Part shown: positions 1-8,849 of the stretch, one piece after another
How the letters are laid out: each line of letters starts with the position of its first letter
How positions within the stretch are numbered: the stretch's first letter is position 1
From: Lonicera japonica
Taxonomy: Eukaryota > Streptophyta > Magnoliopsida > Dipsacales > Caprifoliaceae
Assembly (NCBI GenBank): GCA_021464415.1
Contig: CM038465.1
Span: 82,866,919 to 82,930,918, forward strand
Reading direction: 5' to 3'
DNA: 64,000 nt
Notes under the pieces: model-generated
Databases searched by the model: none
Seen by the model: only the letters and a program-made list of their open reading frames with translations
Told to the model about the DNA's origin: nothing
Program-made: the position numbers and the translations under genes

Positions 1-1146
1 TTGTAAAGTAGGTAGTAAATTTATAGTATTAAAATTAAATAAGGTATGTTATTTTCACGTGATTTACGTAATTTGAGACTCTAGTAGAAAAATAATATAA
101 CTTCAGTTGTAAAAATTTTAAAAAATTTTACAAAAAAAAAATGCTAGGATTGATATTCAACATGTGTTAAAATCTTATCATTTTAAAATTTACACTACCA
201 TTGGATATGCACTAAAAAAGGAAACAAATAAAGGTTGGGTGCTCACGCGCCCAATTACAACGGGCCCACAACCTGACATAATCACATAAAAAAGCTAGTC
301 GTCTCAAAGAAGACAGACTGGGTGCTCACGCGCCCCATTGCAGTCTTTGCATTTAATGCAAAGATTCAAAATCATTGCGCATATCTGCCTTTCTATTTTT
401 TTTTTAAATAAGATATTGATATATTGGGACCCACCGAAAAAAAATGGTGGTGGCAAAATTGGATGGGTCATGGGGTCCCAATAACAAAACGGCACGTGTC
501 CATTATTATTATTATTTTTTTAATCTATTTCAATCAAATGAACAAATGAAAAAGAAATTAATTTTAACCAAAGAGTGGACACCCGTAGAAGTGATTAAGT
601 ATTGTGCATGTGAATTTTTATTAAAAAATTGACATCAACTTTCTTTCATTCATTGACAGTTTTGTTTTTCTTTCTTTTTTATTCAAAATAAAAAGTTTAA
701 ATTTATATATTTTTCTGAAAGAGGAAAAAATTCCTCCTTATATTATATTTTACTAATTCGAGTGTTAATATCCAACTCCTTATTTATATTGATTCAATAT
801 TTTATTTTTAAACTTTTCTTAAATTTAAAGTGTAAAAACTAATATTTTGTTTTTAAGATTTGTAAATATTTATCATATCTAGAATTTATTTTTCTCATGA
901 TCATATGGAATTTCAAACCAAAATTATAAAATTGATGTTAATAAAAAATTATTGTGCTATAGGCACAGACAAAGCCATCATTAAATTAGAAGTCGTTGAT
1001 AGGTGAATTGAAAGGCAATGATAACCTACGCGGATGAAGTAACGTTACAGGAAGCCCGTATGACGGTTACACAGGCAGAATTAATTTAATTAATTTACTG
1101 ATCTCCTCTTGGTTATCGTGCATCTCTTCGGTTTCCAGAGTGACAC
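1..1146. other. AT-rich stretch without a gene
   Basis: I see no convincing coding region here; the short open frames are low-complexity. The one notable feature is a 16-bp direct repeat, GGGTGCTCACGCGCCC, at 237-252 and 320-335, spaced 83 bp. It stands out as GC-rich in AT-rich surroundings. The last 150 bases lead into the promoter of the small gene at 1264. Confidence 0.6.
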
Positions 1147-1179
1147 CCTAGTATATAATGATGGCCCTAGTATATAATT
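1147..1179 (+). promoter_or_regulatory. Duplicated TATA box upstream of the 1264 gene
   Basis: The block CCCTAGTATATAAT occurs twice, about 19 bp apart, giving two TATATAA boxes at 1152 and 1171, about 90-110 bp before the ATG at 1264. A pyrimidine-rich leader (cttcttttctct) follows, as expected for a plant 5' UTR. The same block, a TATATAA followed by a 'ccattcacaa' leader, precedes the small gene at 8073, so the two promoters look paralogous. Confidence 0.55.
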
Positions 1180-1263
1180 CCGACTACCATTCACAATTCA
1201 AACAACCCACAAACTTCCTTCTTTTCTCTACTTTCACTTTCTCTCTCCCCTAAGATAGCGATC

Positions 1264-1545
1264 ATGTCAACAAGTCCAGTCACTCCTTCGGATATTCATG
1301 TCAAGCGTGCCCAGTATATAAAATTTCTCGATGGACTTTCGGATGAATGGGCTTCCGAAAACAAAAAACTTCGAGAGCTAACTGAGAAAGAGAACCCGAA
1401 TGCTTCAGACGAAGAACGTGACGAGTTCGATAAAAAAATGAACGATGTCTTATTGAAAATAGATGGGCTGATTCAGAAGAGGCGGAAGAGAACAGACGAG
1501 ATGGATGCATTGGAACTCATGTGGGAGAATAGTAGGAAAAAATAA
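1264..1545 (+). CDS. Small charged coiled-coil protein, 93 aa
   Basis: This is an intact single-exon frame of 93 residues that I cannot assign to a known family. The first ten residues are Ser/Thr/Pro-rich. The rest is highly charged and probably helical: residues 25-45 and 58-85 are rich in Glu, Lys, Asp and Arg with spaced Leu/Ile, which suggests a coiled coil. There is no signal peptide or membrane segment. The start is supported by the TATA boxes about 100 bp upstream and a clean leader. Its closest match in the window is the broken small gene at 8073, which has the same leader, the same MST-Pro start and a similar charged helical tail. Its position just outside a MULE-like element suggests a transposon-associated or captured gene, but that is inference. 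Function unknown. Confidence 0.5.
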   Translation: MSTSPVTPSDIHVKRAQYIKFLDGLSDEWASENKKLRELTEKENPNASDEERDEFDKKMNDVLLKIDGLIQKRRKRTDEMDALELMWENSRKK

Positions 1546-2364
1546 ATGTTTTTTTTCTTTTTTTTAATGGTCCGCTATGTATTACTTGTTTTTTAATTAT
1601 TAATGAAAATTATCAGTAGTTTCGAGAATCTCTGGTTAAGGAGGGTGAACATCTAATTCAGTAGCCTGCAGCCATTTTGTCCGAAATTGTTTTAAAAAAC
1701 AAAAAACAAATGTTTCCCAACCATGAACTTATAGGAAATGCTTTTCAACCCACTGAACATCGTTTTACACAATAATTTTAGGGTGATTTTATTTCTGTCC
1801 ACCATATCTCGAAGTTAATCCGCGTTATTAAGTTAATCCACGTAGCCTATTAAATTAATCCACGATTGTGGATAAACTGAAAAAAAATATATTATTGATT
1901 CAATTTTATAAATATTATTTATTAATGATTTCATTTTAAAAAATCCACTAGATGTAATGCTATAAATTAATTCCGCCCAGTTTTGTAATATTGTATGTTT
2001 TTGATAAATAATGAATGTAAAGTACTTGTATCAATACAATTTTAACAAATTAAGGAAAATATATTCTAATTAGGAAACTACTTTTAAAAGTAAATATATT
2101 TAAAGGAAGTATATTCTAGTTAGGAAACTATCTTTTAAAATAAATATATTTGAAGGATTATTAATTGGTGGATAGAAATAAAATTACCCTAATTTTAAAA
2201 TAGTAATAAATGTAAACTTGTGAGTTCCAACAGTATTAATTAGTTGCAGTATGCAATAGGTTTACATGCCCAATCAGATATTACTAACTTAAATCGTTGC
2301 TTTCGATTAGCCACACAATGGAAACGGTTCGAAAACCCATAAAAATCATCGGGAACGGTTGATG
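1546..2364. other. Intergenic stretch without a gene
   Basis: No gene seen. It contains the 3' flank of the small gene, AT-rich sequence and the short tandem repeat at 2052-2156. Confidence 0.55.
2052..2156. repeat. Two tandem copies of a ~52-bp AT-rich unit
   Basis: The block 'tatattctaattaggaaact' is followed by a degenerate second copy ('tatattctagttaggaaact') about 52 bp later, and both run into 'aaatatattt'. The two copies differ by a few substitutions and small indels. No function is evident. Confidence 0.6.
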
Positions 2365-2389
2365 GGGACTTTAAAGTCCCAATATAAAT
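2365..2389 (+). promoter_or_regulatory. Palindrome plus TATA box of the 2528 gene
   Basis: A perfect 16-bp palindrome, GGGACTTTAAAGTCCC (2365-2380), abuts a TATAAAT box at 2383, about 145 bp before the ATG at 2528. The spacing fits a plant core promoter, and the palindrome could be a dimeric factor site. Confidence 0.5.
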
Positions 2390-2527
2390 CCCTGCGCATT
2401 AAAGTATAGCCTTCCACATTACGTACATCATTAAATTACTAGTCTTTCCTATTGTATTTAAATAGATTCTACAAGCAATAAAATTATTTGCAACACATAT
2501 ACCTCTGATACGAAAAACCTGTTTCCA

Positions 2528-2977
2528 ATGGCTTCACCAATCAAAAAAGCCAAGTTTGATCAAACAGATGCTTTCTCAGGAGATCATCCAAAAATGAAGG
2601 CTGACGTCCAAAATCCTCCAACTTACTACAAATCCCCTCCCCCACCACAAACTGCAGCAAAAGATATTCTTAATGATTGGCCCGAGAACCTAGCAGAGCC
2701 GTATGATCCAACGGCTATAGAGGAACCGGACGGAGACACCGATGAAGCAAGCGATGAAGAAAGCGATGAGAAGCGACGGATAAAGGCAATGATTACTATC
2801 TTTATGGAGACAGTTGATGACCATCAAAAGGGCATGGTGCACTGCCCAGTTTGCTACGCAACTGGCAACCGCAAGCGCCTCAACGGGTTAAGAACTTTAT
2901 CATCCCATGCAGCAGGGACAAAGAAGAAAATAAGATTCCACAGGGATCTGAAGGGCCGTCTCGATGATCTTCTCTGA
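2528..2977 (+). CDS. Acidic protein with a C-terminal zf-XS-like zinc finger, 149 aa
   Basis: This is an intact single-exon frame. Residues 1-45 are basic and proline-rich. Residues 60-85 form an acidic run of Asp/Glu repeats. Residues 100-140 hold a zinc-finger-like module: CPVC, then about 19 residues with several Arg/Lys, then a LSSHAAG motif and a downstream HRDL. The spacing and the Leu-x-x-His-Ala-x-Gly signature resemble the XS-type zinc finger of plant SGS3/IDN2-like RNA-silencing proteins; there is no XS or XH domain, so this is only a module match. The TATA box 145 bp upstream supports the start. It ends about 90 bp before the left repeat array of the MULE-like unit, so it may be a transposon-linked gene. 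Function unknown. Confidence 0.5.
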   Translation: MASPIKKAKFDQTDAFSGDHPKMKADVQNPPTYYKSPPPPQTAAKDILNDWPENLAEPYDPTAIEEPDGDTDEASDEESDEKRRIKAMITIFMETVDDHQKGMVHCPVCYATGNRKRLNGLRTLSSHAAGTKKKIRFHRDLKGRLDDLL

Positions 2978-3066
2978 TGGCAAGGGGTTGGAAGAACGAG
3001 GAATAGGTGTTGATGAATGCTTCATAAGAGGGAAGTCTTTTTTTTTTTTTTGGTAGGGTTGTGAAG

Positions 3067-3880
3067 TTTTTTGGGTGTAATGGCTTAATGGCATTTTTAA
3101 CTATGGGTTTAATGGCATTTTTTAGAACTGAAGAGTACACTATGGTTTAATGTCATTTTTAACGAATGTAAATATTTTATAAAACATATATTTTCCTTAG
3201 GGTTGATCCTTCGGCAAACCCATAGTTATCCCACCGAATGATGGGTGCTCCTTCGGCAAGTAGAGTCTTTTTTATATACATTTGCAAAAACAACGGTAAC
3301 CTATTAAATAATAGTTAAGAAATGACTGGAACTTAATGGAGATTCGAACTGACTTTAAGCATTCGAACTTAAAAGATTACACTACGGGTTTAATGGCTTT
3401 TTTAACTAAAGTAACTATTTTATTAATGTCTGTTGTTCCTGCGGGTGGGTCCTTTGGCAAACCCATAGTTATCCCACCGAATGATGGGTGCTCCTTCGGC
3501 AAGTAAAGTCTTTTTATATACATTTGCAAAAACAACGGTAACCTATTAAATAATAGTTAAGAAATGACTGGAACTTAATGGAGATTCGAACTGACTTTAA
3601 GCATTCGAACTTAAAAGATTACACTACGGGTTTTATGGCTTTTTTAACTAATGTAAATATTTTATAAAATGTCTCTTGTTCCTGCGGGTGGATCCTTCGG
3701 CAAACAATTAGTTATCCCATCGAAGGATGGATGATCCTTCGGCAATTAGAGTCTTTTTTATATACATTTGCAAAAACAACGGTTACCCTAAATAATAATA
3801 GTTCATAAATAACTGGGACTTTAGCATTGGAACTTAAGATTACACTATGGGTTTAATTTTAATTTGAAAAAAAATGAAGA
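3067..3880 (+). repeat. Left ~243-bp tandem repeat array (three units plus a partial)
   Basis: Unit starts (GG-TTGATCCTTCGGCAA-like) are seen at 3201, 3444 and 3687, giving a period of about 243 bp. A partial unit lies upstream from 3067. Each unit carries CCTTCGGCAA twice, a CACCGAATGATG block, a 'tttgcaaaaacaacggtaac' block and a 'tttaatggcttttttaac' block. The third unit is the most diverged. The regular spacing suggests multiple transposase-binding sites, as in subterminal repeats of DNA transposons; that role is inference. Confidence 0.8.
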
Positions 3881-4014
3881 AATGACGAAGTAATATTGTG
3901 CAATAAAAATGTAATGTAGATATATAAACAAAATAATGCTTTCTCAAAATGTAATATACATAGATGCATTAACATGTCTACGAAAAAAAGAAGGCGCTAA
4001 ATTAAGACGAAAAA

Positions 4015-6586
4015 AAAATATTATTAATTTTTGTTTGACTTCGTCCCTCCTCCATTGGTTGGGCAATTTCTTGAATCGTGGCCTGTTCCATGACATCTCT
4101 TGCAATATCTTGGCTTAATAGTCGTTGTACTTTTCCTTTTTCCACGTTGAGATGATTGAGTAGGTCTGCCTTTGGTTGGAACAATTGCTGGGTCTTTAAT
4201 ACCCAATGTGGCAGAGTTTTGGTCCCTTGATATAGATCATCTCCTTTTTCTTTCGCCATTTTTTGCAACTCAACTACTAACCCAGTCATAGCCTTCATTG
4301 CCATATTGAATGCTTTGCTTGATTTGGTAGCGTAGAATGCGACCAAATTACTCTGCGTGCTAATGCCACCATACCTGGTGTTCTCTACGACATTCGGATG
4401 AGGGCATTTTCTCTCCGAACCTACTGATGACGGATCAATAATTTTTGCATCCCTTAACCACCTCCTATTTACTAAAGATTCTGGGAAGTCAGCCTTGTTC
4501 AAATGCTTCATGACTGAAAAAAATATGTCTACATGGTATTCCTTTAGTTTCATACCAATAGCACTCACATCTGACGTCATCCCCATCATGAGAGTAAAGA
4601 ACCTTACGCTTTGAATCATTGCGCATGTACTTTGTCACTACGCAAACATTGTAGTTAGGTAATTCTGTCCGTTCTAAAATAATGTATTTACCAGCACGTA
4701 GAATCTGAGCCCTCACTCGATGTTTGTTCTAAATTCAACAGGCCTGTTCCTCAAGAAACTCCATGTTGGTCCGATCAAGGACAACTTCTGTCATGTTTGT
4801 TCTAAAGTCTTCTCTCATCTCATGGTAACGTAAAGCAGCTAAACCATTGTCGCAATGTCTAAGAAACATCCACAATGGTATATCCTCTTCTAAATCCTTT
4901 TTGAGAAAAGCATTCATAGACTCACACCTGCCGGTTGCTCTACTCCCACCAAAATAATGACCACGAAGAAAAGAATCTGCCCACATATGCCTAGTCATGT
5001 ACTGTGCCTCCAACCAATCATTCTCAAGTAATTCGTGTTTGGCCTTCATTTTGTTCCACTCTTCTTCCCACTGATTATCTGAGTAGTACCTGTTGAGAAG
5101 ACAGAATGAAAAAAAAAAAAAGTGTAAATATATTGATCGTTCGGAGTAACAATTATTTACCTGAATATTAATCTCTTGAAATCTTCGCAGAATCCAGCTT
5201 TATGTATATGTTGTATCGAGTTTTTTATTATGTGCCATGAGCATATACGATGCACAACACCTGGCATGGTCTCTTCTAGTGCCTTGTTCATGGATCGACA
5301 ACCATCAGTTAAAACTGTATCAGGTTGCTTTCCATCCATACATTCTAAAAATGTCTCTAGTATCCATGTATACGTTTCAGCCAACTCGTTTTGTAGTAAA
5401 GCAAAACCAAATACACAGGTTCTATCGTGATTGTTTGACCCCAATAGAACTACCAATGGTTTTCCATACCTACAAAAAAATTACAAATTAAGAAAAACTT
5501 GTGGATTTTATTATGAATGTAAATAATTTGGCATGAGCTTGGAACTCGTACCTGTTAGTTTTATATGTGGAATCGAAAGATAAACAGTCACCAAATAACT
5601 GATAGTCGACTTTACACGCTCCATCCGCCCAAAACAAATTTGTCAACCTCCCTTCCTCGTCAGTGGCATGCTTGTAGAAGAATTCAGGATCTGGTCCCTT
5701 TTTTTGATTCTAAATAACCCATTGCCGTAGATGTATCACAATCACTCCAAGCACCATATTTTTGCCTCACCCCCCTATACAAGTCAGGTTTGATACACCC
5801 TACCTTCTGCCAACCTCCGTGTTGTTCTACCATATATTGCCAAATGTGGCAAGTCCTTATTCCAGACCTTTTCATCAACATTGCTTGTTCCCTATCTGCT
5901 TTATTTAATTTTCTGGCTGGATCTAAGAAATGGTTTTTGGTGGGATAAGGCTAAGGAATGGTTGTGATGTGTCCTAAGACATTTAACAAACCATGTGCCA
6001 TCTTCTTTATTTCTGTTTATTCTAAATGAAGCCCTGCAACCTGTCCTAGTTATATTTCTTGGCTCCTAGTCCTACGTTCAAGATATTGATATTTATTCTC
6101 TCTATATCCTTCATTTGAACACACCCAACTTCTAATTATACACTCACCTACTGAGTTTCTCCTTTTAATTTTCTTACGAATGCTAAACCCCATTATTTTT
6201 GAGTACATATGGTAGAATGTTTCAGCTTGTTCCATTGTAACGAACTCTTTATCGACTAAGTCATCATCTTGTATGTCTTCCGGTGCTTTATCAATGCACA
6301 AATACGTCATTAATTCTTCCCACACCGTAACATCTGGATCTGTCCATTCTAATAACTGTTGCTTATCTTTTTGAGGTTGATCTTCACCATCTTCATTTTC
6401 ACCTTCAGCTTCCATGTTAGAAGATTTATCTTCTGAAATCTGTTCTTTTGCCTTTTCGGTTTCAGCAATATGCGTCAACACTCTGCTGTTGCTTAGAAAA
6501 TCATCATCATCTTCACATAAGTTAATGGCTCCCTCATTTTGGTTTAGAAGATTGAATGTAGATGCAGAACTAACTGAATGTTCCAT
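4015..6586 (-). pseudogene. FAR1/FRS-type MULE transposase, disrupted
   Basis: The modules run in order from 6586 downwards. An acidic N-terminus (6586-6270) is followed by a FAR1 DNA-binding domain (about 6250-5925) with FYHMYSKIMGFSIRKK, a cysteine near CRASF and a final H-x-H. A linker and the MULE transposase core follow, with FDSTYKTN near 5560 and VLTDG near 5290. A SWIM zinc finger (CECYW, then PCRH) lies near 4570, and a C-terminal zinc knuckle CKRCHGTGHDSRNC near 4090. Two introns have good GT-AG borders (5470-5551 and 5090-5160). Breaks are frame changes near 6055, 5930, 5702 (a T run) and around 4500, and two in-frame stops near 4728-4735. FAR1-like proteins are either transposases or domesticated light-signalling factors; the flanking arrays favour a transposase. 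Confidence 0.8.
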
Positions 6587-6976
6587 TCACAAATTATGAT
6601 GATGCAATATTACTTTCTTATAAAGCAATATGATTACTGATGACTGAATGGTGGAGTACTTGTTTAGGTTTTAAGTTTTGTAATGCCCACTTTCCCTCCT
6701 AATTTTTAAGTTTTTAAATTTTAAATAAATGAGCATTGGAAAACAGCAAATTACTTGCCTAACAATCAATGGCCATTGGAAAACTAAAAATAGATAACGA
6801 ATTGTGCGTAGCCAAGTTTCATGATTTTCAGAAGGCATGCGCAGTAAATGACAATTTTTTTTTTTTTTTGCTATTAGTATTGTGCACGTTTTAATATAAA
6901 TAAATAAATATATGCACGCGTACAACGTAACCAAAGCATCACTGCATTTTCAGTAATACTTCTCTTAATACTCAAC
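6587..6976. promoter_or_regulatory. Shared divergent promoter region of the MULE-like unit
   Basis: This 390-bp interval separates the ATGs of the minus-strand transposase and the plus-strand small gene. A TATAAATA box at 6895-6902 lies about 80 bp before the plus-strand ATG at 6977. I did not find an equally clear TATA for the transposase. A T-run lies at about 6855-6869. Confidence 0.4.
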
Positions 6977-7430
6977 ATGTCCTTGATTATACTGTCTGAT
7001 TCTGAAGAGCTACCAAAGATCACAAATGATTTTAACGAGGCAGAAGAATGGTATATTCAGTACGAAGAGGAGGAACAGGTTCAATCCCCCCTGAAAAAGA
7101 TTAAGAATCTCCATCAAGATGAGGTACAATCTACCCTGACGAAGGTCAACACTCGCCAAGAGGATGAGGTTCAATCCCCCACGAAAAAGATGAAGCCTGA
7201 TGTCTCTTGTCCTAAAGAGTTAAATCATAACCAAGATGGACACGTACTGACGGATTACCAGAATGCGGAGTTGACCCAACTGCTGCACAACTGCTACAAA
7301 ATTTGGAGAGATATGCCAAAAGGAAAGCCCTTCTCAATGCTAGCGTGTCCAACATTATGATTATCAACGTTGCAACCGAAAGCCTGGAGAAAAAGCTCAG
7401 AGAGTTATTGAAGCCTTCGGACGATGTCTG
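6977..7430 (+). pseudogene. Small acidic repeat protein of the MULE-like unit, frameshifted
   Basis: The first frame encodes 127 residues. It has an acidic N-terminus (ILSDSEE) and three related blocks in which EVQS or QVQS is followed by Pro/Thr and Lys-rich residues (about residues 35-75), like short linear phospho or SUMO-interacting motifs. Near 7285 the coding potential moves to another frame, which continues through helical, Leu-rich sequence (KALLNASVSN, then EKKLRELLK) to a stop at about 7430. A single-base indel near 7285 would explain this; a small intron is the alternative. I do not recognise the family. Its position opposite the transposase resembles the second gene that some Mutator elements carry, but no similarity to mudrB is visible. 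Confidence 0.5.
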
Positions 7431-7499
7431 ATTATTACCTCAATCCTATAGTAGTTCTAAGCTTGTTTTGACTAAGCATTATTTTTAGATATATTGTAA

Positions 7500-7880
7500 A
7501 ATCTGAAATTCATATTAATATTTAATGTCAGTTCAAATTCTTCATTAAGTTAATCGTATTAGGGTTACCGTTGTCTTTGCAAATGTAAATATACAATCAA
7601 TATTGTGCCGAAGGAACACGCATTATTCGGTGAGATATATATGGGTTTGTCGAAGGAGCCACGCGCAGGAACCGCAAACATTTTATAAAAAAACTACATT
7701 AGTTAAAAAGTCCATTAAACCCAAAGTGTAATCATAAGTTCCAATGTTTAATGTCAGTTCGAATGCTCCATTAAGTTCAATGTATTTCTGAACTATTACT
7801 GTTGTTTTTGCAAATGTAAATATATTAAAGCAATATTGTGCCGAAGGATCACGCATCATTCGGTGAGATAACTATTGATT
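7500..7880 (-). repeat. Right repeat array, inverted relative to the left array
   Basis: Read on the minus strand this shows the same blocks as the left array (CACCGAAT-ATGCGTG, CCTTCGGCA, tttgcaaa-acaac, tttaatggactttttaac), in two units with CCGAAGGA at 7608 and 7841, period about 233 bp. Similarity to the left array is clear but imperfect, so the two ends have diverged for some time. Confidence 0.75.
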
Positions 7881-7991
7881 ATTGAACCGTCCATATCTTT
7901 TATTGTAGGTGCACACGTAATAATAACTGTTGGAATGCACGCACCTGTTGGGGTTTCCAAACTGACAACCCTTCATATTCCAAGAGACTAG

Positions 7992-7999
7992 TATATAAA
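7992..7999 (+). promoter_or_regulatory. TATA box of the 8073 gene
   Basis: TATATAAA lies 74-81 bp before the ATG. The downstream leader ('gccattcacaaatcaaatcaaaccaacc' region, given by position) matches the leader of the 1264 gene, which supports a shared origin. Confidence 0.55.
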
Positions 8000-8072
8000 C
8001 ATGACTGCCATTCACAAATCAAATCAAACCAACCATCAAATATCTTATCAACTTTCAATTTTCTGTTTCAAC

Positions 8073-8345
8073 ATGTCAACTCCTCCAAAATCTCCATCGA
8101 CGTCGAGCCCACCAGAATCTCCATCGACGTCGAGCCCTACAATATCATCGTTAAACTTCACTAAGATGTGAATCGACAATTTGATTTATGCTGAACGATT
8201 GACAAAAAGAGTGGAGGCTGAATCAAAAAAATTTGAAGAGGCCTATAGGAGGATGAAAGAGATACTGGAGGAACTGAGGAAGGCAAACCTCGAGATGGAA
8301 GAAGCGGCGGAGAGAGAGAATAATGAGAAGAGGAGGAGAATTTGA
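8073..8345 (+). pseudogene. Small coiled-coil protein, paralogue of the 1264 gene, with an in-frame stop
   Basis: The frame begins MSTPPKSPSTSSPPESPSTS. A roughly 27-bp tandem repeat (about 8095-8140) encodes a duplicated PESPSTSS block. An in-frame TGA at about 8169 follows residue 32. Beyond it the same frame stays open to 8345 and encodes a highly charged helix with repeated Glu/Lys/Arg and spaced Leu, ending in KRRRI. The product would be about 90 residues, the size of the 1264 protein, with the same Ser/Pro head and coiled-coil tail. A point mutation is the simplest reading of the TGA; a start at a later ATG would lose the head. Function unknown. Confidence 0.5.
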
Positions 8346-8849
8346 ACTTTTTTTTATTACGAATTGGGTTGGTTTCCTTAATGTTAACGTAGTAGTGTTG
8401 TTTTTGCTTTCTGATGTTAACGTAGTAGTTTTCTTTTTGCTTTCTAATGTTATCGTAGTGCTTTTGTTTTTGCTTTGTAATGAATATTACTACTAATTAA
8501 TATTTTAATATTTCTTCCCGAGTTCAATGACAAATTAAACATATTATATTTTTTTCCTTTTTTCCAATACATGTTAACATTTGGACTTCCAACTGAGATT
8601 GTATGGACATAGAAACTTAATTAAAGTACTTGAAGCATACACACCAAATTTACTCTCCAACCGTGTTTAGAGAGAGGAGGAATACAAATATTTAATCATA
8701 ACTATTGGCATGCATATTGATTACCGTGCATCATCATTGTAAAAAATAATAATAACTCTTCATTAATCAAATCCATTGGCATGCAAATTGAGCACCGTGC
8801 ATCATAATAATAACTTTTCATTTTTTCTTACAAAAAAATTCAAAACAGT
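8346..8849. other. Spacer without a gene
   Basis: No gene seen. A degenerate short repeat ('ttaacgtagtagtgttgtttttgctttctgatg' type, period about 40) occupies about 8380-8480, and a direct repeat 'ttggcatgcatattgattaccgtgcatcat' type occurs near 8705 and 8778. Confidence 0.45.

Larger units (their letters stand above)
3067..7880. mobile_element. MULE-like unit with inverted terminal repeat arrays
   Basis: The unit is delimited by repeat arrays that are inverted relative to each other: left array 3067-3880, right array 7500-7880. Between them are a FAR1/MULE transposase on minus (4015-6586) and a small acidic gene on plus (6977-7430), transcribed divergently. Mutator-like elements are known for long terminal inverted repeats and FAR1-type transposases, and the arrangement fits that. 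I could not fix exact termini or a 9-11 bp target duplication, so the ends are approximate. The transposase is broken, so the copy is not autonomous as read. Confidence 0.6.

Noticed and set aside
237..335. Two GGGTGCTCACGCGCCC copies considered as a CRISPR-like array
   Set aside because: Only two copies, unequal context, and a plant nuclear setting; a simple direct repeat is enough.
304..632. Short frames on both strands
   Set aside because: They overlap each other, are rich in homopolymer-coded residues and have no family resemblance.
2365..2380. Palindrome considered as a transposon end
   Set aside because: It is a single site with no partner and sits directly before a TATA box, so a regulatory role is more likely.
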